Notes: generated by a model not told the origin, from the sequence alone. A stretch of DNA of 37,848 nt from Poteriospumella lacustris (GCA_008000375.1 SMOI01000298.1:1-37848); one strand, 5' to 3'; shown: positions 1-10,906, counted from the stretch's first letter. Translations and numbers: made by a program.

Positions 1-1009
1 AAGACAACGTCGGTACCAGGTCCATCTGTGGAATGGCCCGCAGGTACGAACCGTTAGAAAACTCAGAAAAATAGTGAAAAGCGCCCAAGGATTCATTCCA
101 AACTCGATGTATGTTGGTCCTGTTGGGTGACGAATAAAATGGCTGCTTGGAGTAGACAAAGAGCGCGGATTGGGTTTCGTCGTCACTTGCACCACCATGC
201 TCCCCTTCAAGTGTCATTCCGTGGTCACCAAAGAGCAACAACACACCGTCATCTGGTAAACGTTCGAGCACTTCCGCAAGAACCGTGTCCATAAGGCGCA
301 ATCGCTGTGTCATCAGCGGGTGCAATGCGTGGTGCGTGTGTCCAATGTGGTCCACACCAAGAAAATGAGCGATTAACAGGCGCCAAGGTACATCGTTTCG
401 ATTCTCTTGCGGAAAGAAACTCCACAAATGGGATAGAATACCATCATCGACCGTATTTAAGTCCCATGTGTTGAATGAATCGAACATATGAGTGGTGTGA
501 AACACATCGCGGGGAAATAGCGATGCCCAGGTGTCATCGCCAAGGGCCACCATACAATTGCCTTCTTTCTCGCCCTCGCTCGTATCAAATTTTCTTCGCA
601 ATTGAAACAATAAATTGTCGTCGGAAATAGCCGAGCTGTTGAGGTTGGATCCAGCATCGATGAAGGTTGGAAAGCATCCTACTGTCAGTCCTTTCAAGCG
701 CTGGGCGGTGACAGTTGGTGGATCAGCATCAAATCGAAAGATCAACGCATTGTTCGGTTGTTCTTCTATGAGACGTTGAATTGTTGACAAGCAATTGAAC
801 GGAGAATCATCACCACAAGATTTAGAGGCTTTCGGTGCGACGAAATCGAATCGTAAAGCATCGACAATGAATAGAAACACCTTCTTCTCGCCAGTAGAGC
901 CATGGAAATGCTGATTCGATACAATGCCTAGCTCCTTCCTTGTGAGGAAGTACCCATACAAGAAAAGGATCAAGCCAATGGCAAAAGTGACCAGGACTGC
1001 AAGCATCAT
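1..1009 (-). CDS. PIGO: GPI ethanolamine phosphate transferase 3 (PIG-O/Gpi13-like), partial
   Basis: The protein would transfer phosphoethanolamine to the third mannose of the GPI precursor in the ER membrane. The frame is open for 336 codons from the ATG at 1009 to the left edge, so only the N-terminal catalytic part is present and the C-terminal membrane region lies outside. Residues 1-24 form one hydrophobic signal-anchor. An alkaline-phosphatase-type fold follows: FIVDALRFDF (first metal-binding Asp), PPTVTAQRLKGLTVG (nucleophilic Thr region, with the PIG-O signature FPTFIDAGSN just after), GVDHIGHTHH and FGDHGMT (metal ligands), ending near MDLVPTLS. The wording of these motifs fits PIG-O better than PIG-N or PIG-G. 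No intron is seen in this part. An ATG five bases upstream is followed at once by a stop, so 1009 is chosen. Confidence 0.92.
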   Translation of the reverse strand, partial: MMLAVLVTFAIGLILFLYGYFLTRKELGIVSNQHFHGSTGEKKVFLFIVDALRFDFVAPKASKSCGDDSPFNCLSTIQRLIEEQPNNALIFRFDADPPTVTAQRLKGLTVGCFPTFIDAGSNLNSSAISDDNLLFQLRRKFDTSEGEKEGNCMVALGDDTWASLFPRDVFHTTHMFDSFNTWDLNTVDDGILSHLWSFFPQENRNDVPWRLLIAHFLGVDHIGHTHHALHPLMTQRLRLMDTVLAEVLERLPDDGVLLLFGDHGMTLEGEHGGASDDETQSALFVYSKQPFYSSPNRTNIHRVWNESLGAFHYFSEFSNGSYLRAIPQMDLVPTLS

Positions 1010-1457
1010 CACCGTTGCATTTTTTTGTGTCCGATGGTAGAGGTTCTGCTTGTCAACTATCCACTATCACTCGATCCTACATTACGTTCTCAACCACAAC
1101 CACAAAGACCACGATTGAAGACATCAAGTAATGCTCCCCCAGAAGGCTTGTTGGCAAGTCGCTCGCTCGCTTCGTGAAGTGAACGTAAATAAAGGAGGAT
1201 GATCGCGATGATGATGATATTGATGTTGTGCCCGTTTCTCTTTTCTCTTCCCGTTTCTCTTTTTCAGTTTGCAGTGAAAAGAGCCATCGTGCCATCCCAT
1301 ATCGATACGAACTCCTCGACCCTCGACCCCTTCACAAATCAAGTCACACCGGACACTGGTTGTGAGAATTGTCTTCGCATCTTCTTTTTGACGGCCTTTT
1401 CCCCCGCTTTCAAGAGTCACTGTTAATCTCACCCCTACGGCAGTTGTCAATTGTGAA
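1010..1457. other. Divergent intergenic region between PIG-O and TEX47-like genes
   Basis: About 450 bases separate two divergently transcribed start codons, so both promoters should lie here. I see no TATA box, no RNA gene and no repeat. Short open frames on both strands lack any recognisable protein character. Confidence 0.5.
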
Positions 1458-2322
1458 ATGAACCCGAAGGAAGCATCGCTGCTATCACATTTAAATGAAG
1501 TCAGAAGGAAGGCCCTTAGTGAAGGGGGTGTATCAACCATCATATATTGTGGGCAGCTGAAGTCCGAAAATGATCTCCCAGTTGCAATGGACGTTCATCG
1601 TCAAGTCGTCGAAGAACAAGTCAATCATGAGGAGACTAATATCACAGGGATTTTGATGGGACAGGTATGGTCATTTCGCTGATGAATACCATCATTTATA
1701 TATGTTCTTACAATCAATCGTGATAGTCCAACAGCATCTTACACGTTTTGGAGGGCCCAACGTTCTCCGTCTTGCGGATTCTGAACAATCTAGCAGGTCA
1801 TTCACATTTCGCATCAAAGTCTCCCATTCAATCTGGTTCCATAGTCTACGATACTGAAGATCGCCCAAAGCGGTTTTTCCCGGAGTGGTATTCATGCACA
1901 CTGTCTGAGCAGAAGCCGAATGGCGATGAAGTGTCGATGGAGAATAGTGAAGATGTCGTTTTCGACATGGCAACCAAAATCCTCGATTTGGGAATCACGC
2001 TAAGTTCGGAAGTTCAAGAAGAGCTTGAACTGAGCAGGTACTGTCGCGACAGATTGTGGTTCGCCTTAAACGTCATTGACACTAATTTCATGCTGACTTG
2101 TAGATATGCGGACAAGTTTCCAGGAAAGACGACTATTCTGTCGCTGGCCAATTCGCCCGACTATTTTTCTTTAGAGGTGAGCCAGTTGCCCTTCATGTTC
2201 TCATTGTATGTTCTAACCTTTCGTCCATTTGGCAGGAGTTCGTTAAAGTATACTTCGATCCATATCACGTACACTTGACCACTGAAAAGACGTGGCCCGT
2301 GGAGCGTTTAGTTAAATACTAG
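1458..2322 (+). CDS. TEX47-like protein with BLUF fold
   Basis: Four exons (1458-1664, 1727-2037, 2104-2176, 2236-2322) join in frame to a 225-residue protein; all three introns are GT-AG and 59-66 nt. The first half has the BLUF-type core: a beta strand IIYCGQL, then NITGILMG, then ILHVLEGP. That order and spacing match BLUF flavin-binding domains and the related TEX47 family, which is about 250 residues in mammals. The Tyr of the first strand is kept, but the photochemically essential Gln of the F-x-Q-x-LEG strand is His here. The protein is therefore more likely a TEX47-type relative than a working blue-light sensor. The function of TEX47 is poorly known; it is testis-expressed in mammals, which suggests a sperm or flagellar role by inference only. 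An A/T-rich segment with AATAATTTATTTA follows the stop codon. Confidence 0.75.
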
Positions 2323-2939
2323 GCACTCACCAACTATAAACAACATCAATAATTTATTTATTGCGTGACTTCCGTCCTGAACTATTTCATGCTACGGATC
2401 TTGTTGAGAAACTGATGGGACTTTGCAGGCGCTGGTGAGATGCTCCCTCCTTGTGGTAAAATGCGATGCAGCGCAGTAGAAAAACCAATCCGCATTTTTC
2501 ACACCCCAACGTATCTCTGGCTTCGTCAAGATACCGCAGAAGGTTCTGCAGGTCAACTACAACTTGGAGCAGACTATATTTGCGACCCCATGTCACTGCT
2601 CTTTGTCGGGATGCAGTGTGATTAACAGAGCGGCTAAGTGTGAGATAAGGAAACTTGGAACGGTAATTAAAAAAAAGACCCTTATCGACCACTTTCTTTC
2701 CCATCTGTATCGTCTCTTTTTCATAAAAAAGTGCCATTCGAAGGGATGGAGTTAGGCCCGTTTTAAGAGGAGATGCCAATTTTGTAACGGTCGGTGGCCG
2801 CCATTCAAACGTCTCTTTTTCGTCTGCTCCGCTCCGACACTCTCTTCTAGTGTTTGGGAGAAGGTCGTACTCCATTCTGGTTGGATTGGGTCTGATTTTA
2901 GAAATAAAAGTCTTGGAACGATCTTTTTGAAGAAAGAAA
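2323..2939. other. Intergenic region
   Basis: Between two genes on the plus strand. It holds an AT-rich putative 3' end just after 2322 and an A/G-rich leader immediately before the ATG at 2940. No convincing gene, RNA or repeat was found. Confidence 0.45.
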
Positions 2940-4848
2940 ATGTCTGCCTTTAAAGTTGTCGATGGCATCGATCAACGTTTAGGCCGAGAAATCGGTCGTA
3001 CGGAAGGGCCCTACTCCGATGAATATACCGTCTCGCTCCGTATTTTTCCACACGAAGATTTAAAAATCACTCATAATATCGATCTGGATTTCTTTGTATC
3101 TCCTGGTTTGCGTGATTTTGGTGGAGTACGAGTGTTTATCCGCGATGAGGATACCCTGGAGTACATCCCACCGGAGTATCGAGGCGAGGAAGGTGGTAAA
3201 ACGACCATCACATTTCCATGGATGGTGAAAATCCGATATTCTGTACCGGTGTGGTTTTTCGCTGTTCGAAGGTTGTTTCGAGTGGATGGATTGGAGCCCT
3301 GGAGATCTTCTGTGCTGGTAGCGAAGGAATTCCGCAGTTTCGACGAGATGGTTCAAGGTGGGATCAGTAGTGGCCGTCATTTAGCCTCTTCTTCATCCAA
3401 AAGCAATAGTGGCGCCACAATCACGCTCTTCTTCGGCACGGCCAATAGTCAGGGACGGCGGCCGTACATGGAAGACGTTGATTTGTTGATGGAGACCTTC
3501 CCTATCGACACTCGGGACATTTCCGTCTTCGGTGTGCTGGATGGACACGGTGGTCAAGATTGTGCTCGTTTTGTGGCCGAGGATTTCCCAAGTATTTTAG
3601 CCAAATTCATTCGAGGCGGCAACAGTTGTCCAGAGTCCTTGTTCCGTGCCTTTCAAGAAGTGGATCAGAGTTACATCAAACATACGCGGGACAGTCATGC
3701 TGGTAGTACTGCGAACCTTGCTGTCTTTGACAAGGGTACCAGTCGATTGTACATTGCGAATACGGGTGATACTCGTGCCGTATTATCTCGTGACGGTGTA
3801 GCCATGGAGCTGTCGTATGATCGAAAGGCCTCTGATGCTGAAGAAATCGCTCGTATCGTACGTGCCGGTGGATTTGTGGTCAACAATCGTGTGTTAGGCA
3901 CGTTGGCTGTCTCCCGCGCCTTTGGAGACATTCCTTTGAAGAGCAATCCCAATGTTCTGTTGGTAGATCCCGAGATTACGTGTGTCAATTTGGCGAAAAC
4001 GAACACCACGTCGCACGCCAACAACTTCGTTATCATCGCGACCGATGGTCTGTGGGATGTATATTCTTCACAGGAGGCCGTGGATTTTGTACGTACACGT
4101 TTGGTGGACATGGATATTCTGGATGACATCGCACCGTATCGATGTAAGCTCTCCGATGCGTCGGTGTCGTGGGCGAAGGAAGAATTGCGACGGAAGCTGC
4201 AAACGATCGCCGATGCGCTCGTGAAATCCGCGATTCAAGAACGAAACTCGATGGACAATGTCACGGTCTTGTTGGCATTGGTACAAGCACAAGATCCGGG
4301 ACGTATGGGTACGTGTGCGTTTGCTTCTATTCGATGAGCCTGAGACGTGTGGGGGTAATTTGGTCTGTCTGGTGATGTTCTGTTCGTGTTTTTATGTAGA
4401 TGGCGATGACTTCGACGACGCGCTGAACATGATCCCCGCCTTTGAAAGCAGCAGTAGCAATAAGAAGTTACCCTCTCCCGATGAACGGAATACCCTCGTA
4501 GACAGCAACCGTGATTATGGTAGCAGCAGCAGTAGCAGTGGTATTGCTGGTGGCGGAAGTAGTAGCGGTGGTGGGTTTAGTAGTGGCAGCAGCGGTAACA
4601 GTAGTAGCATGTATGGTGCGCGAGGTCGGCTCGTACGAGGTTCGAGCGGTGAGGAATATGGTGATTTCATCTCCAAATACGGGGCGTCGTCGTCGTCAAC
4701 GGCGTCGACTTCGACTTCAGCAACAGCAGCAGCAACAACTACAGCAGTAGCAAAAGCTGCAACCGCTTCATCATCGAACAGCAAAGGCAACGATGATTTG
4801 AACTTCTTGGACTTCGATTTCCTCGAAAACGACAACAATTTCCGGTGA
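2940..4848 (+). CDS. PP2C-type serine/threonine protein phosphatase
   Basis: Two exons (2940-4308 and 4400-4848) give 605 residues. The PP2C domain spans about residues 163-455 with the family motifs in order: RRPYMEDVD, FGVLDGHGG, AGSTANLAVF, ANTGDTRAVL, LAVSRAFGD, IIATDGLWD and SMDNVTVLLAL. The Asp residues that bind the two metal ions are present, so activity is expected. Residues 1-160 are a beta-rich-looking region I do not recognise. The last 150 residues are Ser/Gly/Ala/Thr low complexity, closing with an acidic-aromatic tail (NFLDFDFLEN). The intron donor could be GTACGT at 4309 (chosen) or GTATGG at 4303; both keep the frame and change only two residues. Without splicing the frame stops at 4337, just after the phosphatase domain, so retention would remove the low-complexity tail. 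Confidence 0.9.
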
Positions 4849-5292
4849 AATGCCCCGTCGGTGGTGGTGGTAGTGGTGGTGGTGGTGCCTCTTCGCTTTG
4901 TGACCACCACTCCTTCTCCAGTGCTTTGAAGTGTATTTGTCTGTTTCTGGCCCTGGGGGGGGGGGGAGCTTTTCTTGTGTAAAGATGAATGGAAATTAGA
5001 GGAAGTATCTTGACAACACCGTCTCGTCGATGATTGTGATGTGGTTGGTAGGGCATCTGGTCGGGGGCGGGGTCGGGAGTGCGTCGGGTGATGATAATGA
5101 TAGTCTCTCCGCGACCGACAGATGCTCCCACCGTGTCGATGGTCGATGGTGGTGACAAGCACCGCCGGCAGCCCATCAAATACGAATACCTCTACCATCC
5201 TCTCTCTCCTCCCTCTCCCCTATCATAAGAGGCCGTGAACTGAATAACAAACGTATTTACAACCCTATTTACAGCAGCAACCACCCGGGTGG
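4849..5292. other. Convergent 3' intergenic region with G12 tract
   Basis: The region lies between two convergent stop codons. It contains a (GGT)n-like stretch near 4860-4890, an uninterrupted run of 12 G at 4955-4966 and pyrimidine-rich sequence near 5195-5220. No gene is supported. Confidence 0.5.
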
Positions 5293-7292
5293 TTATACAG
5301 CCACATAACTGGGCAACGGGGCAAAGGCATGTTTGCACTCGGGTGTCACCAGATTCAGCTCCAAGCGTACGGCGTCCAAGTGTGGACAATAGCGATCGTG
5401 GACATTGGACAACATCGTCATCAAGGCACGGAAACCTTTGTCCGTGATCCCATTGCGTTGTAGATGCAAGGCCACCAACGACCGCAAGTGACCTATCAAC
5501 ATCACGCGAATGATGGCTTCGACACCGTCGTCGCCCAGGTTGTTGTTCCCCAAGAGCAACTCTTCCATTTGGTTGAAGATCCCGTAGCCACACAAATCAC
5601 GGTAATAATCGACACTCAACGCCGTCAAATGATTGCCCCGCAAATCCAAGACCCGTAAACTCGTCACATTGCCCAAGCGTACGCCTTGTATCAAGCGCAG
5701 GAAGCCATCGTCTCGAATGTCACAGTTTTGTAAGCGAAATTCTTCTAAAAACGGACACGCGCCCTGCGACATTTCACTGGCCAAGGCCAACGCACCTAAG
5801 GTACGTAAGTGATGCCCATAGACGATGCGTATGTCGGAGGTGTCCTGGAAATCAACCCCAGGGAACGCAATGACCGGGTCATCGACATGCCGATGGGCCA
5901 CACCGCTGTGACCTTTGCCTTTCCCACCGCCACCACCGCCACCAGCACCCCCGAAGCGACTGCGATGGAGATCTCGTCGCAGTCGTTGAAGATCAGCGGT
6001 GGGTGCTACTTCTAGATCTAAGGTCGTTTCTCCCACACCGCTGAGTTGTGAAGCAGCGGTGGATGGCCGTGACACGTTCGATGTACCGGGACGACTGCTG
6101 CCACCACCACCGCCGCCGCCGCCGCCGCCGCTGCCGTGGCGCGATGCTAACGCCGCCTGCGACAACGACGTGGTCAACGACGGTAACGTGCTCGTCGTCA
6201 TGGATGCCTTCTTTTGACGCCGGGCGGCTCGTTCTGCTCGTGCTTGTTTGCGCATTCGCTTTTTCTGTCGAATGGATTCACTGTCCGCGTCAGGACCCGC
6301 GAGTTTGTCCAAACGATGTTGTTCGAAGATGTGATCCAACTTCTCGTCTTCCAAGTCCAACAGAGGCTTGTCAAAATGTAACATACCATAGCGAATCATC
6401 ATCGTTTCAATGTCTTCCGTAATCCGCTGATCTTCCTCGAGAATGGCTTTGTCGCGGGCGATAATGGCTTGTTTTTCCGCTTCTTTTTGAGCTTCCAAGA
6501 CCAAGGCTTCTGCTGCTTGTTTGGCAGCAACCGCCGCTTCTTTCTCAGCAAATTTCTTATACATTCCCTCAATCGCCCATTCTGGTAATTTGTCGCAATA
6601 GAAATTGATCTTCTCGTTGTCTCGTACCCGCTGCGCTATTTTATCGTCGAAATCCTTCGTCAACAGCAGCTTGTTCTTTTTCTATGTAAGTCACGCAGAC
6701 ACACAAGAAGATGAAAAACCAACGAAAACAATGATGATGAAATGAATGATTTCCAAACCTTTCGAGAATTGCGTTCAATGCGCTGTTGTCGCTCTTTGGC
6801 TTCCTGTCGAATCAAGCGCTCTTCTTCTTGGATCGCATCTTCGCGGACTTTCTTCTGCAATTCATCGAATTCACGGATTCGACGTTCATATTCCCGTAAA
6901 ATGTAATGTTTTCGGCGTTCGCGTTCACGAGCACGCATGGTCATGACCCAGGTATACGCCTGTTTGACATATTTCAGCCGATCCGGTCGTTTCTTCACCA
7001 CCTTCAAATCTTGTAAATGCGTTGTATCGGCTTCCTTTGGTGGCTTCTTTCCATCTTCCAGTTCACCAGGCAGCAAACTGGCGACATGTTTCATGAGATC
7101 ATACCCTGAATCGGTGGAGGAGGCATCACTTTCACTTTCATAGTCTGCGTCGTCAAATTCTTCAACCTCCTCTTCTCCGTTGAAGAATTTATCCAAATCC
7201 AACCGTGGTTTCACTTCTCCACCAATAGAAACGGGCCCTTTCTTGTATTCTCGCCTTGGCAATTGGGCAAAGGGAATATGTGGCAAGGACAT
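5293..7292 (-). CDS. Coiled-coil and leucine-rich-repeat protein
   Basis: Two exons on the minus strand (7292-6759 and 6681-5293) join at phase 0 into 640 residues; the 77-nt intron begins GTTTGG and ends TACATAG. Residues 1-110 are acidic and disordered. About 115-330 are strongly charged Arg/Glu/Lys-rich helix, probably coiled coil, with ERERRKHYILREYERRI-type heptads. A glycine run (about residue 350) and a second Gly-rich loop precede the C-terminal 180 residues. These hold at least three leucine-rich repeats of the L-x-x-L-x-L-x-x-N type (SLRVLDLRGNHL, MEELLLGNNNL, LVALHLQRNGI), like the ribonuclease-inhibitor class. No enzymatic motif is seen, so a scaffold or cytoskeletal role is only a guess. 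It is convergent with the PP2C gene. Confidence 0.85.
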
Positions 7293-7630
7293 CGTTTCTC
7301 GTTTCTAATGCTCTTTCAACTCTCCACTGCTTTCTAAGCTGTTGAAATATAAAATAAATAAAAAAAATAGTCAACCCGCCGATATGTTTCCCCGGCGTTA
7401 AGTACTTGTTCGAGTTCTGAGGGAATAAGTTGTGTTTTCCTCGCCGTGAATCATTTCTATTGTGAACAACAGAAGAAGAACCGACGAGCCGACGACAGAA
7501 CTTGGAACAATAATGAAACCGCCTGATCAACAACAAAAATGTAACGCTCCTCAGTTTTGGTAAATGCCGCTGTTAAACGAGATTCTATTTACAATATTCT
7601 TCATCAAGATAGTGTGAAAAGTATATTAAC
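7293..7630. other. Intergenic region between two minus-strand genes
   Basis: This 338-base AT-rich gap would hold the promoter of the LRR gene and the 3' end of the sulfotransferase gene. An A/T-only run (AAATAAATAAAAAAAATAG) lies near 7350-7368. No further gene is supported. Confidence 0.4.
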
Positions 7631-8886
7631 CTACGGGCCTTTGTGACCTTCAGGTCGGAATATTCCAAATTCTCCTTGAAATGTATGTTGAAAGGTTTTG
7701 ATATCTTCTTGGAAACCATCGCACATGTGTCGCTCTGCAGCCAATTGCTGATCACGATCTTTCCACGAGGAAATAGCTGTAGCTGTCTCTGCATCAGGTA
7801 GTGCGTTAGAATTGCCATGCACACCATGAACGTGGACATGTCCACGTAGTTTGCGGATGATAGGGACGATATGCTTGAGACGCCACGCGACGAGGGACAT
7901 GGCAAAATCGTACAACTTGATATCCCACTGGTTTAGTTGCCGCAACTTCTCCTTGATTGCATCCTAAGAAAAATACGAGATTCCACACTGGTGAACAAGA
8001 TACAATAAACAAAAGAATGACACAAACATACCTCGTCAGGCGCAAGCTTCGGCTTCAATAAATCTTGCATTTTGCGATTGCCGCGCAGTTTGCCGCCCAT
8101 GACTAGATTTGTGCGTCCACTGAAAACTGCATTCACTGTGTCAACTTCTGTTTCATCACCCAACCATTCCGATATCAGAATCAAATCAAACTTAAGCAAA
8201 GTTTGTTTCGCCTTTTCAAAGTCTTCAGGACCAATTGGCGACTTCCCATTCCAATTGGAGAAAGCCTTCGTGTAATAGTTCTCAATCTCGATATAGTTAC
8301 TTCTAGGGTCTTCCTTCAAAATGGATTGTTTATAGCTAGAACTGTCTTGCCAAGCCGATACCCATTCTTTCATAGATTTGCATCGATCGGTTTGATGGAG
8401 CACCCCGTGCAACCAGCCCACATGCTCATACCAATACAATGACAAAATGCGATTGATAGGCTCACGCATGGTGGTCACAGTAAACACATGCGGTAAGCCA
8501 AGGATATCTTGGTTCAATATGTGACCCTCAGTTTCTTCATATTGAACAAAGTAGCGCTGATTGGATGCTTTGATCACATCGCGTACGGTTGTCCCAGCTG
8601 CCTTTCGGGAGTGATACATGTAGTAGATTGTGCGATGCTGATAAGTACACTTCAGCTTACGATAGATGGAATCCTTCCAAGTGGAAAACATAGGATCAAT
8701 CGGATTGCTTTGCTCAATTCCTTTCACCTCCCGCTTTGAAGACGAAGAGAGTTTTTCAATCGCAGAATGAACGTCAGTATTGGAAGTAACTTCATTGACC
8801 GTTTTCAGGGTCATCGTCAGCATAATACACATAGAACATACTGCAACTATGCCAAGAGCCTTGATGACTCCCGATAAAGACGTCAT
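7631..8886 (-). CDS. Golgi-type membrane-anchored sulfotransferase
   Basis: Exons 8886-8032 and 7963-7631 (minus strand, phase-0 intron of 68 nt) encode 395 residues. Residues 7-30 are a signal-anchor, predicting a type II protein with its catalytic domain in the Golgi lumen. The PAPS-binding loop is visible as MYHSRKAAGTTVRDVI, equivalent to the PKTGTT/PKAAGTT 5'-phosphosulfate loop. The 3'-phosphate motif is TMREPINRILSLYWYE, with the Arg and Ser expected in carbohydrate sulfotransferases. The later segment FDLILISEWLGDE also resembles the family. The acceptor sugar cannot be told from the sequence. The ATG at 8886 is used; the preceding in-frame TTG is not needed. The gene is head to head with the small membrane protein at 9100. 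Confidence 0.88.
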
Positions 8887-9099
8887 CTTTTCCAAAGTGA
8901 ATTACTGTGACAAAAGAAGAACACGATGGCTGACATCAACTGTCACATCATCATCGTCGCGTGCTAGTCTGGGTTGGGTTTGGGTTTGGAAGTGGGGCAA
9001 TCGAGCGCGTTGAGGCATCGGTCTAGCTCTTCAATGTCTCCACAGAGAAGGTGAACTAACTGTCAGATTTGTTCATTTGTTTATTTATTTTATTGAAGA

Positions 9100-9372
9100 A
9101 TGAAACCTGTATCGTGGGGAACAATGGCGCTGGGTGTACTTGCGGTATGCTCGATGATACTGATGCTGTTGACATTGAAAGTCGCATATGAAGAATCCCA
9201 TGGACTTAGCCCACAGTTAAATGAAATAGCAAAAATGGCAACTGACGACGAACGAGTTGGATTGGTGATAAAACGATCCGCCATGCTCCAAGATTATATC
9301 GCTAAGCTGTCGACGGAAATCCAGAAGTTGAAGCAAGACAACGGAAATCTTCGTGGTGCTGCTTCTTCGTGA
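9100..9372 (+). CDS. Small single-pass membrane protein with coiled-coil tail
   Basis: A single exon of 90 residues. Residues 5-28 are a hydrophobic anchor (MALGVLAVCSMILMLLTLK) that closely resembles the anchor of the neighbouring, oppositely oriented sulfotransferase (KALGIVAVCSMCIMLTMTL). Residues 50-85 have heptad spacing (IKRSAMLQDYIAKLSTEI) and are likely a short coiled coil, so the protein could be a dimeric type II membrane protein. No catalytic domain follows. It may be a remnant of a duplicated sulfotransferase first exon or a functional short partner. The AAGAATGAA start context resembles other starts in the window. I cannot assign a function. Confidence 0.6.
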   Translation: MKPVSWGTMALGVLAVCSMILMLLTLKVAYEESHGLSPQLNEIAKMATDDERVGLVIKRSAMLQDYIAKLSTEIQKLKQDNGNLRGAASS

Positions 9373-9794
9373 TTAATTGCCATTCATAATGAGTTGCCAT
9401 TCTTTTCTTTTCATTTGTACAAACTGTATCATAGTTCATTACTGTCATTTCCATCTCTTTGTCTGTCCTTCTTCGCTCATGGCTTTGCATTTACATTGTC
9501 AAATTGAACGACTTGTAAATGCTTCTAATTTGTTGTTACATCTTCTGCTGTTCTTGTTGCGTCAATGGTTAATGACTTCGAAGTAAATAGTAGAGACTCC
9601 GATTCATAGTCTTAGCCCGACTTCGGTCTCTTTTCTCTGAGTTTCTTGAAGAAAAGTTCGAAGACAAAAAGACCATTGCAACAATCAGAACACTTTTAGA
9701 GTAACACCAAATTAGCAGCATTTACAACTCGATCAATGCTGCAAATACGGTTGGCAATGAACGAGAAAAGCATTTACAAAGACAATCTACGAAG
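9373..9794. other. Convergent intergenic region
   Basis: AT-rich sequence between the small membrane protein and the Rpb4-like gene, which end toward each other. No open frame with protein character, RNA gene or repeat was found. Confidence 0.4.
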
Positions 9795-10393
9795 CTAAAA
9801 ATCTTCACCGGTGATCTGACGCTTTCCGTCCTTCACAATGTTGATGGCTTCTTCAATATCATCTTCGCGGAAGCGGCTTAAACTCGGTACAAGAGATAAG
9901 ATTTCCGTCAGTGTAGAGTTAGAGTCCACAAAGTTGATCAAGCAATTCATCTCGTAAACGTGCAGCCTGGTCTGCTTTCCAATTTCATGACTACTTTCGG
10001 ATGACAAAGTGAACAGCATCTCCCCAAGTTTCCTAACAGATTCACAAAAGACAGAAAAGAAAAGTAAGAAATAGCCAACAACTGCCCAGAGAAAGATATC
10101 TTACATTCTGAAGCTTTCACTCAAGCTCGCTAGCTGCGATTCATTTTTTGTTGTCACGACTTTGTCCAAGAATTCCAATGTTGACATCAAGTAGCTGAAA
10201 TGGAAAGCTGCGATGTTAAGGACGGTGCATGTTGGACAGCATCTACCAAAAATTACCTGTCTCGACTAGTTTCAGACTTCTCTTTACATAGCACCCACAT
10301 CTCATCGTTGGAAACGCAAATCACGTTGTGGAAGTTGACGCTTCCAAACTTCAAGAGCAACGCATCTTCCTCGGTATCCGTCGCGCTATTCAT
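9795..10393 (-). CDS. RPB4: DNA-directed RNA polymerase II subunit Rpb4-like
   Basis: Three exons on the minus strand (10393-10257, 10194-10105, 10032-9795) give 154 residues. The order of motifs follows Rpb4: an N-terminal TEEDALLLKFG segment (tip-associated part), a variable linker, SYLMSTLEFLDKVVTTKN (the helix where the family has KTLxYxxxFxRFKN), RLHVYEMNCLINF (LHxFExAxLxNL) and ILSLVPSLSRFREDDIEEAINIV (ALIPSLxxRFxDEDLQxLLDxI). Rpb4 pairs with Rpb7 to form the stalk of RNA polymerase II. The length matches family members (about 140-220). The central part is divergent: the usual NLCPE becomes NFVDSN and the FSRFK sequence is lost. A Pol III C17/Crp9-type relative cannot be fully excluded, but the HRDC-like ending fits Rpb4 better. 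Confidence 0.78.
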
Positions 10394-10906
10394 CGCTTCA
10401 AGTCAAAAACCTTTCAAAACTGCTGTAACTTGGTGTGGATAATCCAAAAGATTATGCTTTTAAACGTATCTCCATCCCTTTTTTGCTTGTTCGACTTGAT
10501 TGACCAGTGCACGAGCGGCTCGACTGAAACGAGGACACCCTACATCAACCCAGATATACACTGACTATCCTTGTTTTGTCGCATGTCGCATGTCGCATGT
10601 CGCATGTCGCATGTCGCATGTCGGTGTCGGTTTGTGCGGGAAAATCGATGGAGGAAGAGAATCCTCTTCTGCCCAGGTGTTTCCTCGAAAGGCCTTGGGC
10701 GCATGGGAAAAAATAACAACGGTCGATGGATGAACTGTTGTGCATCCTCTTCCCACCGGTACCGTATCAAGACGAAGAAAATATTTTGAAAAGAAAGCAT
10801 TTTTATCGATTGCTACGCCTGCGGATTTTGCTTAGTACAGTTCAAAATCTTGTTCTGCAATTCAACCCATTTAGTGTAGGTGCTTCATCGCGAAAATTTA
10901 TTCATC
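10394..10906. other. Divergent promoter region between Rpb4-like gene and disordered-protein gene
   Basis: About 510 bases between divergent start codons. The outstanding content is the heptanucleotide array at 10578-10623, listed separately. Otherwise no gene is seen. Confidence 0.5.
10578..10623. repeat. Tandem 7-bp repeat (GTCGCAT), about 6.6 copies
   Basis: Six perfect copies of GTCGCAT run from 10578 to 10619, followed by a partial GTCG. The unit contains ATGTCG/GCATGT overlaps, so the array offers closely spaced identical sites. It sits between two divergent genes, about 185 bases upstream of the Rpb4-like start and 284 bases upstream of the 10907 start. Confidence 0.95.

Noticed and set aside
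10578-10623. Possible CRISPR-like or centromeric repeat
   Set aside because: The 7-bp units are directly adjacent without spacers and the array is only 46 bp long.
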